A program made the position numbers and the translations under genes. Shown here piece by piece: positions 15,294 to 24,453 of a stretch of DNA of 52,827 bases. The stretch's first letter is position 1. The number at the start of each line of letters is the position of its first letter. Location of the stretch: assembly GCA_910586515.1 (NCBI GenBank), contig CAJUGL010000021.1:1-52827 (forward strand). The letters are read 5' to 3'. The stretch comes from an uncultured Acetatifactor sp. Its GTDB lineage: Bacteria; Bacillota; Clostridia; Lachnospirales; Lachnospiraceae. The notes under the pieces are model-generated. The model was not told the origin of the DNA. It saw only the letters and a list, made by a program, of their open reading frames with translations, and did not search any database.

Positions 15294-17747
15294 TTATTTC
15301 TTATCTTTTTCCTGATTGATTTTCATGGTGAGGCTGATGCGCTTCTTGGCCTCGTCCACTCCGAGTACCTGAACCTCCACGATATCCCCCACTGCCACCG
15401 CGTCCAGGGGATGTTTGATGAAGCGGTCCGTGATCTGGGAGATGTGCACCAGTCCGTCCTGGTGTACCCCGATATCCACAAATACGCCGAAATCAATGAC
15501 ATTGCGGACGGTTCCCTTGAGAATCATGCCGGGTTTCAGATCCTTCATATCCAGTACGTCGCTGCGCAGGATGGGCTTGGGGCTGTCGTCCCTGGGGTCT
15601 CTGGCGGGCTTTTCCAGTTCTTTCAGGATATCCGTCAGGGTAATCTCGCCGATGCCCAGTTCCTCCGCCAGCTGTTTTCTGTCTTTAATGCGGCTTGCAA
15701 ACCTGGCCAGAACGCCTGTGGCGGCAGCGTTCTCGCCTGCATCCTGCCTTCTGCCGCCCTCAGGCGCATCCCCGGACGCCTTCCTGTTCTCGGCTGCGGA
15801 AGGCGCTCCGCCCATGGCCGCCGCCAGAGCCTTCCCCATGGCAGTGTTAGTGTTGGATATGCGGATTTCCTTCTGTTTCTGCTTTTTCCGGGCATCCTGT
15901 GTCTTTGTTTCCGCTTTCTCCCCGGAGCGCTTCTGTGCCTCCTCCTGGGCAGGCTTTCCGGCCTTCCTCTCCTGCGCCGCTTTGCGCTGCAGTTCCCGCA
16001 CATCCTCCATGGTAAGTCCCAGTTTGTCCAGAAGCTTCATGGCCGCTTCATAGGATTCCGGGTGGACACTGGTGGCGTCCAGGGGATTGTCCCCGTCCAG
16101 AATCCGCATAAAGCCCGCGCACTGTTCGAAAGCTTTGGGTCCCAGTTTCGCCACCTTCAGCAGCTGTCTGCGGTTGGTAAAGCGTCCGTTGTTCTCCCTG
16201 TAATCTACGATATTCCGCGCAATTGTTTTGTTGATTCCGGATATATACTCCAGAAGGGAGGCTGAGGCGGTATTCAGGTCCACGCCCACCTTGTTCACGC
16301 TGTCTTCCACCACGCCGCTCAGGGCTTCGCTGAGCTTTTTCTGGTTCATGTCGTGCTGATACTGTCCCACGCCGATGGATTTGGGATCAATCTTCACCAG
16401 TTCCGCCAGAGGATCCTGCAGTCTTCTGGCAATGGAGGCTGCGCTCCTCTGTCCCACGTCAAAATTGGGAAATTCTTCCGTGGCCAGCTTACTGGCGGAG
16501 TATACACTGGCGCCGGCCTCGCTGACTATCACATACTGCACAGGTCTGTCCAGTTCTTTCAGCAGATCCACAATGATCTGTTCCGATTCCCTGGAAGCCG
16601 TGCCGTTGCCCACGGAGATCAGATCCACATGATATTTGCTGATAAGTTTCTTCAGTTCCCGTTTGGACTCCTCCACCTTGTTCTGGGGCGCAGTAGGGTA
16701 GATCACCTTGGTATCCAGGACTTTACCGGTCTGGTCAACCACCGCCAGCTTACAGCCGGTGCGGAAGGCCGGGTCCCATCCCAGAACCACCTTCCCCGCA
16801 ATGGGAGGCTGCAGCAGGAGCTGTTCCAGATTCTTGCCGAACACGGTGATGGCGCCGTCCTCCGCCTTTTCCGTCATGTCGCTTCGGATCTCCCGCTCAA
16901 TGGCCGGGGCGATGAGCCGCTGATAGCTGTCCTCGATGACCTCTCTCAGCACCGGGGTAGTGTAGGGATTTTCCCCGGTGACGGTCTTCTTCTCCAGATA
17001 GCGCAGAATCCGCTCCTCCGGCGCATTGACTTTCACGGTCAACATCTTTTCCGCCTCACCCCGGTTCAGGGCCAGTACCCTGTGGCCTGCCACCTTTTTC
17101 ACAGGCTCTTCAAAATTATAATACATCTCATAAACACTCTGGACTTTTTCATCTTTGGCCGCGCTGACGATGACTCCTTCTTCCACAGTGGCCTCCCGGA
17201 TATAGCTGCGGTGATCCGCATTATCGGAAATGGCCTCCGCAAGAATGTCCTTTGCTCCCTGGAGAGCTTCCTGGGGTGTGGAAACCTTTTTTTCCTCCTC
17301 CACATCATCGGCTGTGACGTATTTGGCCGCTTCCTCAAGGACAGGCGCCTGGGCATTCTGGGCCAGAATGTACTCAGCCAGTCCGTCCAGTCCCTTGGCC
17401 TTGGCCACGCTTGCCCGGGTCTTTCTCTTGGGACGGTAGGGACGGTACAGATCTTCCACCACCACCAGGGTCTGGGCCGCCAGGATTTTCTCCCGCAGCT
17501 CCTCCGTCAGCTTTCCCTGTTCCTGGATGCTGCCCAGGACCTGCTCCTTCTTCTCCTCCAGGTTGCGCAGGTAGGTGAGCCGCTCATGAAGATCCCTGAG
17601 CTGCTCGTCATTCAGGGAGCCTGTCACTTCCTTTCTGTATCGGGAAATAAAGGGAATGGTACAGCCTTCGTCAATAAGCTTGACCGCAGCCTCCACCTGC
17701 CACTTTTCCACCTTCAGTTCTTCTTTGATCGTCTGAAAAATGTCCAT
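15294..17747 (-). CDS. tex: RNA-binding transcription accessory protein Tex
   Basis: 817 aa cytosolic nucleic-acid-binding protein. Order of parts: N-terminal helical region (KEELKVEKWQVEAAVKLIDEGCTIPFISRYRKE), YqgF/RNase-H-like domain (GWDPAFRTGCKLAVVD), helix-hairpin-helix region (LNTASASLLEYISGINKTIARNIVDYRE), and C-terminal S1 domain (GMILKGTVRNVIDFGVFVDIGVHQDGLVHISQI). About 100 low-complexity Lys/Gln/Ala-rich residues are inserted between the HhH region and the S1 domain, making it longer than the usual 720-780 aa. The ATG at 17747 fits the conserved start. A promoter lies at 17824-17852. The exact cellular role of Tex is still poorly defined. Confidence 0.94.
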   Translation of the reverse strand: MDIFQTIKEELKVEKWQVEAAVKLIDEGCTIPFISRYRKEVTGSLNDEQLRDLHERLTYLRNLEEKKEQVLGSIQEQGKLTEELREKILAAQTLVVVEDLYRPYRPKRKTRASVAKAKGLDGLAEYILAQNAQAPVLEEAAKYVTADDVEEEKKVSTPQEALQGAKDILAEAISDNADHRSYIREATVEEGVIVSAAKDEKVQSVYEMYYNFEEPVKKVAGHRVLALNRGEAEKMLTVKVNAPEERILRYLEKKTVTGENPYTTPVLREVIEDSYQRLIAPAIEREIRSDMTEKAEDGAITVFGKNLEQLLLQPPIAGKVVLGWDPAFRTGCKLAVVDQTGKVLDTKVIYPTAPQNKVEESKRELKKLISKYHVDLISVGNGTASRESEQIIVDLLKELDRPVQYVIVSEAGASVYSASKLATEEFPNFDVGQRSAASIARRLQDPLAELVKIDPKSIGVGQYQHDMNQKKLSEALSGVVEDSVNKVGVDLNTASASLLEYISGINKTIARNIVDYRENNGRFTNRRQLLKVAKLGPKAFEQCAGFMRILDGDNPLDATSVHPESYEAAMKLLDKLGLTMEDVRELQRKAAQERKAGKPAQEEAQKRSGEKAETKTQDARKKQKQKEIRISNTNTAMGKALAAAMGGAPSAAENRKASGDAPEGGRRQDAGENAAATGVLARFASRIKDRKQLAEELGIGEITLTDILKELEKPARDPRDDSPKPILRSDVLDMKDLKPGMILKGTVRNVIDFGVFVDIGVHQDGLVHISQITDRFIKHPLDAVAVGDIVEVQVLGVDEAKKRISLTMKINQEKDKK

Positions 17748-17823
17748 CGTAAACCTTGCCTTTCTTTCCGGGAATGCCGCTGCCTGAAAAAGCGGCTCCC
17801 TTTCTTGCTGATAACCATCAACA

Positions 17824-17852
17824 ATTATACTGGAAAAAGGCGGAAACTGCAA
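17824..17852 (-). promoter_or_regulatory. Sigma-A promoter of tex
   Basis: TTGCAG (17847-17852), 17-bp spacer, TATAAT (17824-17829) on the minus strand, about 75 bp upstream of the tex start. A GCCGCT..AGCGGC hairpin lies in the leader. Confidence 0.7.
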
Positions 17853-17912
17853 TCCTAAGTTGCGTTTTGTGGGACCTGCCTTCAGCCTCAGACGACATGC
17901 CGGAACAGCGCC

Positions 17913-20225
17913 TTACTCAGCCAGATACATTTTCAGCCCGTCCTCAATCTTCTGGATGGTATCCTCTTTGGATTGAGAGCCGTCCAGGAATCCGCCCACA
18001 CACTCGGTGAGCACTTCCAGAATCTTGGCGTCCTCCTTCACAGGCTTATCCAGTCCTTCGCACAGGGCGGCCAGATTCTCCGCCGTCTCCTGGGGATAAG
18101 CCTCACTGGAAAATTCCAGATAGCTGCCGTCGTCTCCCTTGATCATGGTGGCCGCGGCGTACATGGAACGGTCCTTTGCCGCCAGTTTCTGCAGCGCCGC
18201 CCGGTTTACCGGGAAACCGCTGTAGGATTCCATGCTCTGCACTTCCTCCGACAGGGCAAAGCGCAGGAAATCCCTGGCCGTGTCCATATGCTGGCTCTTG
18301 GAACTGATTCCTATCTGCTGAGAGGGAATGAAACGGTTGTCAAAGGCAGTATATACCCCCTTGATATAATCCACCATGGACATGGGGAACATGCAGTCGA
18401 TAAAGCCCACTGCCTTTTCAAAGGCCAGTTTTGTTTCGGAAGACAGCTCCCACATACCAGGGGTGACTTCATTCTCGGAGCGGGTTTGAATGATACCGCA
18501 GTTATCCCCGATTGCCTTCAGATAATCCAGGTATTTTCCCATAGCTTCCCGGTCCAGCTTCTTTTCGCTGACAATCTCTGCGCAGAAATAGGGATAAAAT
18601 TCAGCCACCAGTTCCGCCGCTGTGCGGTTTCCCAGATAGCTCTCCTGCTTCTGGGCCAAAAATCCTGCCAATGCCTCCATGGAGCGCATATCCTCCACGG
18701 CGATATCCCTTCCCATGGCTATCCGGAAGCCAAACTGAAGAGGCACCACATATCTCTTACCGTCCTCCCGCACATAAGCGCCCGTAATATTGGACAGCAG
18801 TTCTCCCCCGTCCTCCAGAGGTTTCAGAATATCCTCCACATCCGCAAGAAGTCCCTTGTCCGCATAGGAATCCATATTCAGATGGTCCATCACCACCAGG
18901 TCCGGCGCCTGGTCCCCCATAAGCATGGTGTTCAGCTTCTGGTATACGGCATCGTAATCCGGGGTGTCAAAGTAGTACTGAGGATAGGCGCTTTCTATGT
19001 TGATCAGCACCTCCGGATGGGCCTTGTGGTACAGGGTGGCTGCCTGCTTCAGCAGGGAGTCTTCGTAAACCGTGTACAATTTCAGAACTTCCGTCACCTC
19101 GGAAACCGCATCCGGGTCATACTCGTACCGGTTCAGCTTCATTTCTCCCTCTGTCTGGAACAGGGCATACAGTGTTCCGTCCTCCATTGCGGCAAAATCC
19201 ATGCACCAACAGTCCGATACGGAAAAATCCGTGTCCATTCCCAGGGCCAGCTGTTCCCACTGTCCTTCGGCTCCCCCTGACAGCTTAAAGATTCCGTCCT
19301 CGCTGCCTGCGAACAAAGTGCCGTCCTGCAAAGCGGCCAGGACCAGACTTCCCGCACCGCCCACGGTAACCCCGCCTTCCGCTGCCTGGACAGAAGGATA
19401 GGGAATGCTCTGGGCATCTGCCGTCTTTCCTCCGGTATATTTCTCGATATGGCCGCTGCCGTCCGATGGACGGAGATAGAAATCGCTCCCGTGAACCACG
19501 ATGCCGCCCTCGTAATAGGTCTGCATATCTCCCGTCTCCAGGATGCTGCCGTCCTCCCCGGACAATACCTGCATGGACATCATGGAAAGCGCTGCCAGAC
19601 TGCCGTTGTCCAATGCCGCCAGACTGGTGACAATCTCGTAGCCGCCGGTGGCTTCATTGGGCACGGTCCATTCCCGGGGCGTAATCTCCAGGGCCGTATC
19701 TCCCTGCCCCTTCCAGAGCCTGGTCCGGAAAGACTCCTCATCCTCCGCCTGATATCCCGCATACAGATATTGGGTGCCCCCTTCTCCCTGGGCAATCCCC
19801 AGCTCTATCCAGTCCGCTGCAGGAAGATCCATGGCCGCAAGCCACCCCTGGGTCACCTCCGTAAAGCCCTCTCCCTGTTTCTCCCACTCGCTTACCAGAG
19901 TTTTTCCGTTCTCCTGTTCCGTTGCCAAAAGGCGCAGCTTCCCTTCTGCCGTATACATCTGTATGATTGACCGATCCTGCAATTCCTGGGGAAGGGCCTC
20001 CTGCTTCTCCACATACCGCCCTTTTCCCAACTGGTCCGGCTCTCCCCCTGCCTGCCCGGCCCCGCTGCCGCCTTCACTGCCCGCGCTGCCGCTGCTCATG
20101 CCGCCGCCTTCACTGCCCATGCTGCCGCTCTCCTGTCCCGCTTTTCCGCAGCCGCCCAACAGGCCTGCAACCAACGCGCCGGCCACAATGGCCGCCAACC
20201 ACTTTCTCCGTTTTGTTTTTCTCAT
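17913..20225 (-). CDS. Lipoprotein with N-terminal propeller-like region and solute-binding domain, TCS-linked
   Basis: 770 aa. Strongly basic MRKTKRRKW, hydrophobic core and lipobox LLGGC (cysteine near residue 26), then a Gly/Ser-rich linker (about 30-65). Residues about 70-375 have repeated short beta-strand blocks with glycine turns, propeller-like. From about residue 385 a solute-binding domain follows (LKLYTVYEDSLLKQAATLYHKAHPEV, then DQAPDLVVMDHLNMDSYADKGLLADVEDIL). It closely resembles the layout of the 8144 protein. It is the last gene of a regulator - kinase - membrane protein - lipoprotein series on one strand and has no permease neighbour. A GGGAGG site precedes the ATG. I infer a sensory or ligand-capture role at the membrane surface. 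Confidence 0.8.
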   Translation of the reverse strand: MRKTKRRKWLAAIVAGALVAGLLGGCGKAGQESGSMGSEGGGMSSGSAGSEGGSGAGQAGGEPDQLGKGRYVEKQEALPQELQDRSIIQMYTAEGKLRLLATEQENGKTLVSEWEKQGEGFTEVTQGWLAAMDLPAADWIELGIAQGEGGTQYLYAGYQAEDEESFRTRLWKGQGDTALEITPREWTVPNEATGGYEIVTSLAALDNGSLAALSMMSMQVLSGEDGSILETGDMQTYYEGGIVVHGSDFYLRPSDGSGHIEKYTGGKTADAQSIPYPSVQAAEGGVTVGGAGSLVLAALQDGTLFAGSEDGIFKLSGGAEGQWEQLALGMDTDFSVSDCWCMDFAAMEDGTLYALFQTEGEMKLNRYEYDPDAVSEVTEVLKLYTVYEDSLLKQAATLYHKAHPEVLINIESAYPQYYFDTPDYDAVYQKLNTMLMGDQAPDLVVMDHLNMDSYADKGLLADVEDILKPLEDGGELLSNITGAYVREDGKRYVVPLQFGFRIAMGRDIAVEDMRSMEALAGFLAQKQESYLGNRTAAELVAEFYPYFCAEIVSEKKLDREAMGKYLDYLKAIGDNCGIIQTRSENEVTPGMWELSSETKLAFEKAVGFIDCMFPMSMVDYIKGVYTAFDNRFIPSQQIGISSKSQHMDTARDFLRFALSEEVQSMESYSGFPVNRAALQKLAAKDRSMYAAATMIKGDDGSYLEFSSEAYPQETAENLAALCEGLDKPVKEDAKILEVLTECVGGFLDGSQSKEDTIQKIEDGLKMYLAE

Positions 20226-20394
20226 TTTCCGTTACCTCCCAACGGGGATCATAGCCCCTTTTTCTGGAATTCTTTCCCGGCTTCCCGGAATTCCCATGTC
20301 TATGATGGTAACAGAAAAATGTCATAGGCCTGTGTCCTACTTGTGCCTAAGTTGTAAATTCGGCAATCGTTCAGCATTGCGCGCTCATGCATGC

Positions 20395-21237
20395 CTACTC
20401 TGTCCCAAGGCCCAGTTCAACGGTAAAAATCTCCGAAACTCCCTCATAGTCCCCGGAGATATCGGCAATGGCTATGGTACTGGTTCTCACGGAGGCATAT
20501 ACTCCTTCCTCTCCCACGGTCTGCCGCATTTCCCAACCGTCTGCAGCCATTTCCGAGTTCAGCATCACATAGCTTCCCCCCAGTCCAAAGGAATCTCCGT
20601 AGTCCGTCAGCAGAGTCATGATTCCGTCTTTTTCCTGATATTCCACCGGCATCTGTCCGCTGATGGACACAGTCGCCTGCAGCACCTGCCCTGTAACTCC
20701 GTTCAGGGTCAGCGCCACCGTAAGGTCCGGGACATACAGCCATACACTCCAGCAGCCGAAGAGGGGATTTCCCTCCCCGCTTTCCACATCCGCCTGCCAG
20801 TTCCAGAGGTAGCAGTTGGCGGTAATCTCCTGAAGTGTGTAGTCTGCCATGCCCAGATGGGGCATTAAAAAGTTCTCCGTCCAGTCCCTGCCGCATTCCA
20901 TGGCCTCAGCCATGGACATTTGACCCTGCCAGGGTTCATGGGGCCAGGGATCCGTGCCCTTCTCCAGTCTCTCCGCCACCTGCCTCAGTTCCTCCCCTGT
21001 CAGCAGGGCCTGTACTGCCTCCACATCCTGCGTCTCCCAGGTGGTCATGGTTTCCCCCTGAACCGGGATCTCCACTCTCCCTCCGGAATGCAGCAGCTTT
21101 TCCGCCTCTCCGGAGAGGATATTCTGTACCAGAAACAGTCCCCCGAACCCGATTCCCAATGCAGCCAAGATCCCTGCCCCATTGGCAAGCAGGCTTCCTG
21201 CCCCGGATATCCTGCTTCCCTGCCTGTCCTCACTCAT
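20395..21237 (-). CDS. Membrane-anchored extracytoplasmic protein of the two-component cluster
   Basis: 280 aa. One hydrophobic segment at about residues 12-40 (LLANGAGILAALGIGFGGLFLVQNIL) anchors a large outer domain with many aromatic residues (CYLWNWQADVESG, CWSVWLYVP). No known motif was recognised. The ATG at 21237 overlaps the histidine kinase stop codon (ATGAGTGA), so its translation is coupled to the kinase. The open frame extends to 21264 but that start would lie deeper in the kinase gene. Position between kinase and lipoprotein suggests an accessory sensor or signalling partner; this is inference. Confidence 0.72.
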   Translation of the reverse strand: MSEDRQGSRISGAGSLLANGAGILAALGIGFGGLFLVQNILSGEAEKLLHSGGRVEIPVQGETMTTWETQDVEAVQALLTGEELRQVAERLEKGTDPWPHEPWQGQMSMAEAMECGRDWTENFLMPHLGMADYTLQEITANCYLWNWQADVESGEGNPLFGCWSVWLYVPDLTVALTLNGVTGQVLQATVSISGQMPVEYQEKDGIMTLLTDYGDSFGLGGSYVMLNSEMAADGWEMRQTVGEEGVYASVRTSTIAIADISGDYEGVSEIFTVELGLGTE

Positions 21238-22813
21238 CCTTATCCGCCTCCCCTTCCTGCGCACATTTCAGGCAGAAAGTCACTTCCGTGCCCGCGCCCC
21301 TGCTGCTTTGAAACTGCAGACTGCTTCCGTGGATCCTGGCAATCCTGTCTGCCAGCGCCAGCCCCAGGCCTGCCCCGTGCTGCTTCCTGGAGCGCGCCTT
21401 GTCCACCATATAGAACGCCTCCGTAATCCGGGACAGGACTTCTTCCTCCATACCGCAGCCATTGTCCCGGACACTGATCCGGTAGCTGCCCGCCTCCTCC
21501 TTTCCCTGAAGCGTGATCTTGCTGCTGCCCGCCTTCACGGAATTGTCCACCAGATTGATGAGCAGGGTCTTCAGCAGATCATAATCCACCATGACATAGG
21601 CGGCCTGGGCTTCCAGGCACAAATCCACCTGTTTCTCCGCCAGAAACGGGCCAAGCCCCTCCGCCGCATCCTTCAGCAGCTCCTCCCCAGGCATTTCCTC
21701 CAGGGGAAATGTCTGCCGTCCCAGTACCGTCAGCTCCATCAGCTTAAAAGACAGGGACTCCAGGCGCATCCCCTCATTCCAGATATGCCAGGAGGCCTTG
21801 CGGATCTCCTCCCGGGAGAGCTCCTTTTGATAGAGGGTATCCGCATACCCGATAATAGAAGTCAGAGGTGTCTTCAGTTCATGGGCAAAATTCGCCACAA
21901 AATCCTCTTTTTCCCTTGCCGCCCGGGACAGCTCCCCGATCTTGTCCTCCACGGCCCCTGCCATCTGGTTAAAGCTTTCCGCCAGTTCCCCGATTTCATC
22001 CCTGCCTGACATGGCCAGACGCTCCTCATAATACCCCTCCGCCATCCGCCGGGCCGCCCGGGACATCCGTTTTAAAGGCCTGGTCAGAAAAGCGGACAGC
22101 ATCCCCATGAGCACCATGCCCGCCGCCATGGCCCCCAGATAGCACCGCACAAAATACTGCCGCATAATTTCCTGCTGCTGTATAGCCTTGGTAATATCCC
22201 ACTGGGTGACAAAACAGACCTTCCCCTGGGCTTCCTCTATTTGAGCCGCCACTTGCTCCTCCGGCATCTCAACCCATACCTCCCCCTCCCGGGTCTGGTC
22301 CTGGTCCTCCTTCCAGAAACTCCACGTCACCTCAGGCAATACGGTTTTATCGTATTTTAATACGCTTCCCACCAAAATGGAACTGCCCTCCGGCCTGTCC
22401 AGAAACTGATAGACATGGGCCTCTTCCGACAGCCCCTCCAAAAAACCCGGGTCCAGATCCCCTATCTCCGAATAGAGAAGGGTTCCCTCCTCCGAATAGA
22501 AGGCCGCAGGAACGCTGATCTCCTCTGCCAGAATGCCGAAAAGGGAACCCATCGGCTCCGCCTGTCTGACGGCCAGAGTCTGCCCTGCATCCGAAAAGGA
22601 TTCCTCCATATCCACAACCACGGAAACATCCGTATAAGACAGCAGAGCAGACTGAACCGTAAATTTATCATACTGGTACTGCTTCAGGGCGAAGTCCGCC
22701 TCCCTGGCCATACTGCTTTCCATGGAATAATGCAGCAGAAAATAACCCGACAGGGAGATGGCCAGGCCGAACAAAAGCATACCAAACAGAAAATACTTTG
22801 TAAAAAGCCGCAT
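21230..22813 (-). CDS. Sensor histidine kinase with extracytoplasmic domain
   Basis: 527 aa. Helix 1 at about residues 6-29, an outer sensor domain of about 190 residues, helix 2 at about 225-245, then HAMP (TRPLKRMSRAARRMAEGYY..), a phosphoacceptor box FAHELKTPLTSI with His311, N box NLVDNSVKAG, G1 DNGCGM, F box EAFYMVDKARS and G2 GAGLGLAL. All catalytic boxes look intact. The ATG at 22813 follows one base after the response regulator stop with GGAGGGG in front, so the pair is translationally coupled. The ligand cannot be read from sequence, but the co-transcribed solute-binding lipoprotein is an attractive partner. Confidence 0.9.
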   Translation of the reverse strand: MRLFTKYFLFGMLLFGLAISLSGYFLLHYSMESSMAREADFALKQYQYDKFTVQSALLSYTDVSVVVDMEESFSDAGQTLAVRQAEPMGSLFGILAEEISVPAAFYSEEGTLLYSEIGDLDPGFLEGLSEEAHVYQFLDRPEGSSILVGSVLKYDKTVLPEVTWSFWKEDQDQTREGEVWVEMPEEQVAAQIEEAQGKVCFVTQWDITKAIQQQEIMRQYFVRCYLGAMAAGMVLMGMLSAFLTRPLKRMSRAARRMAEGYYEERLAMSGRDEIGELAESFNQMAGAVEDKIGELSRAAREKEDFVANFAHELKTPLTSIIGYADTLYQKELSREEIRKASWHIWNEGMRLESLSFKLMELTVLGRQTFPLEEMPGEELLKDAAEGLGPFLAEKQVDLCLEAQAAYVMVDYDLLKTLLINLVDNSVKAGSSKITLQGKEEAGSYRISVRDNGCGMEEEVLSRITEAFYMVDKARSRKQHGAGLGLALADRIARIHGSSLQFQSSRGAGTEVTFCLKCAQEGEADKDE

Positions 22814-22814
22814 T

Positions 22815-23468
22815 CTACCCCTCCAGCCTGTAGCCAATCCGGAACACCGTCTTAATCCGGTCCTCCCATCCCAGTTTTCTGCGAAGCCGCTGAATATGGG
22901 CATCCAGAGTTCTGGTCTCTCCCATAAAGGGTTCTTTCCACACTTTTTCGTACAGCTGATCACGGTACAGCGCAATGTTTTTGTTCTGGACCAGTTCCAC
23001 CAGAAGGTCAAACTCCTTCACTGTCAGCGTCACCGGAACACCGCCTTTCATCACCTGCCTGGAATCCGTGGAAATCACCACATCCCCCAGTTCCAACTGT
23101 CTGGCGCCGATTCCCATACGGCGCAGCACAGCCTCCACTCTGGCCAGAAGCTCCCCTACCTGAAACGGTTTGGTCAGATAGTCGTCCGCCCCTGCCTTCA
23201 GTCCCCGGATCCTGTCCTCCACGGCTCCCTTTGCGGTGAGAAAGATCACCGGCGTCCCCAGGGGCCTGATGTAGTCCAGCAGCTCGTAGCCGTCCACCTC
23301 CGGAAGCATGATATCCAGCAGCGCCAGGTCAAACCTCCCCTGCTCAATATAATCCGCACCCTCCAGGCCGTCATGGGCCAGCGTGCAGCGATACCCTTCC
23401 GCAGTCAGATTCATATAGATCAGCTCGGCAATCGCCGGGTCATCCTCCACAATCAAAATATCCGCCAA
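22815..23468 (-). CDS. OmpR family response regulator
   Basis: 217 aa with a receiver domain (acidic pocket EDD at residues 8-10, phosphoacceptor Asp52 in LLDIMLP, conserved Lys near 102 in LTKPF) and a C-terminal winged helix (VKEFDLLVELVQNKNIALYRDQLYEKVW, then RTLDAHIQRLRRKL). The TTG at 23468 lies a good distance behind GGGAGG; an in-frame GTG at 23477 would overlap that site. It heads the cluster RR - kinase - anchored protein - lipoprotein, and is divergent from blaI with a 180-bp shared intergenic region. Confidence 0.92.
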   Translation of the reverse strand: MADILIVEDDPAIAELIYMNLTAEGYRCTLAHDGLEGADYIEQGRFDLALLDIMLPEVDGYELLDYIRPLGTPVIFLTAKGAVEDRIRGLKAGADDYLTKPFQVGELLARVEAVLRRMGIGARQLELGDVVISTDSRQVMKGGVPVTLTVKEFDLLVELVQNKNIALYRDQLYEKVWKEPFMGETRTLDAHIQRLRRKLGWEDRIKTVFRIGYRLEG

Positions 23469-23575
23469 AACCTCCACCTCCCTGCATTATTTTCTGTACA
23501 AATAATATGATATAATATTGTTTCCAAGTTGTACACAGCTTTATTTTAATCAGATTCTTTTCGCGTCTGGGCGCA

Positions 23576-23604
23576 TTGACAAATTTCCAGAGAAAGACTA
23601 TACT
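23576..23604 (+). promoter_or_regulatory. Sigma-A promoter of blaI
   Basis: TTGACA (23576-23581), 17-bp spacer, TATACT (23599-23604) on the plus strand, about 45 bp upstream of the blaI start. A BlaI-type palindrome follows directly. Confidence 0.85.
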
Positions 23605-23605
23605 A

Positions 23606-23623
23606 TTATTACAATTGTAATAA
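23606..23623. promoter_or_regulatory. BlaI-type operator (bla box) at the blaI promoter
   Basis: TTATTACAATTGTAATAA is a perfect 18-bp palindrome with the TACA-nn-TGTA core known for BlaI/MecI operators. It begins two bases after the -10 hexamer, where a bound repressor would block transcription. Confidence 0.85.
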
Positions 23624-23650
23624 AATCTTTTGAGATAAAGGAGAGAACCC

Positions 23651-24028
23651 ATGAAATCCCTTCCCCAGATTTCCGAAGCCGAATTCGAAGTCATGAAAAT
23701 CGTATGGCAGCATGCCCCGATCAGCACCAACGAAATCACAGACCGCCTGGTGAAAACCACAAGCTGGAGTCCCAAGACAATCCAGACCCTCATCAAGCGG
23801 CTGGTGAATAAAGGCGCGCTTACCTATGAGAAGCAAAGCCGCGTATTCGTCTATACCCCCCTGGTGGGAGAGGCGGAATACATTGGCCAGGAGAGCAGTT
23901 CCTTCCTGAAACGATTCTACAACGGAAATATAGCTTCCATGGTCTCCGCCTTTCTTGACAGCGACAAATTAACGGAAAAGGAAATCGACAGCCTTCGCAG
24001 CCTGCTGTCCCAAAATAACATGGTATGA
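23651..24028 (+). CDS. blaI: BlaI/MecI family transcriptional repressor (first copy)
   Basis: 125 aa. A winged helix covers residues about 5-75 (ISEAEFEVMKIVWQHAPISTNEITDRL, WSPKTIQTLIKRLVNKGALTYEKQSRVFVYTPLV), then the helical dimerisation tail with the usual cleavage region and SMVSAFLDSDKLTEKEIDSLRSLL. AAAGGAGAG precedes the ATG. In resistance loci BlaI represses beta-lactamase and PBP genes until BlaR1 signals; here no intact blaR1 is adjacent and the gene runs straight into a beta-lactamase stub, so the C-terminal residues may be altered by the deletion. Operators at 23606 and 24890 indicate it could still repress itself and the truncated PBP-like gene. Confidence 0.9.
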   Translation: MKSLPQISEAEFEVMKIVWQHAPISTNEITDRLVKTTSWSPKTIQTLIKRLVNKGALTYEKQSRVFVYTPLVGEAEYIGQESSSFLKRFYNGNIASMVSAFLDSDKLTEKEIDSLRSLLSQNNMV

Positions 24029-24356
24029 TTCTTCCTTAAAAATATCACCGGTGGAGCAGGTAGAGCTCCTGCGGAAATTACATGACGGAGTCCTTCCCTT
24101 TTCTCCGGAAAACAGACAGGCTGTACAGAATTCCCTCTGTCTTGCCGTCTCGGAAAAGGGCGCCCTCTACGGCAAAACTGGCACTTTGTCCGCAGAGGGA
24201 AAGAACACCTCCGGATGGTTTATCGGCTTTATTGAGAGCGAAAACGAAACCTGCTATTTTGCCGTCAATATTCAGAATGAGGATAATGCGGGAGGCTCTG
24301 CAGCCGCGGAAATCCCCCTTGCCATTTTGACCCATCTGGGGCTGTGGATACCTTAA
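24015..24356 (+). pseudogene. C-terminal fragment of a class D beta-lactamase
   Basis: A frame shifted +1 from blaI reads ITWYDSSLKISPVEQVELL from 24015, then GALYGKTGTLSAEG, SGWFIGFIE, and ends ILTHLGLWIP. This matches the last third of class D beta-lactamases (and the related BlaR1 sensor domain): the LKIS..EQV segment, the K-T-G motif and the GWF-G strand. The N-terminal two thirds, with the catalytic STxK and SxV motifs, is absent. The reading frame overlaps the 3' end of blaI, so a deletion appears to have joined the two. No start codon with a good ribosome site exists (a GTG at 24051 is in frame). It is almost surely non-functional. Confidence 0.8.
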
Positions 24357-24363
24357 GCCGCGC

Positions 24364-24393
24364 CGGAGCAGGCATGCCCTATGTCCTGCTCCG
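24364..24393. repeat. Inverted repeat after the beta-lactamase stub
   Basis: CGGAGCAGG and CCTGCTCCG form a 9-bp stem with a 12-nt loop, just after the stop at 24356. There is no T run on the plus side; it may be a relic of a terminator between convergent genes. Confidence 0.5.
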
Positions 24394-24453
24394 TATTCCG
24401 CTCCGCCAGAAGCGCATTTTCCAGATTGGCCGGCACCGCAGGGTGCAGCGTTG

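Noticed and set aside
23440..23796. Minus-strand frame across the blaI start and RR promoter region
   Set aside because: Overlaps the blaI promoter and operator and the start of a supported gene; no family features.
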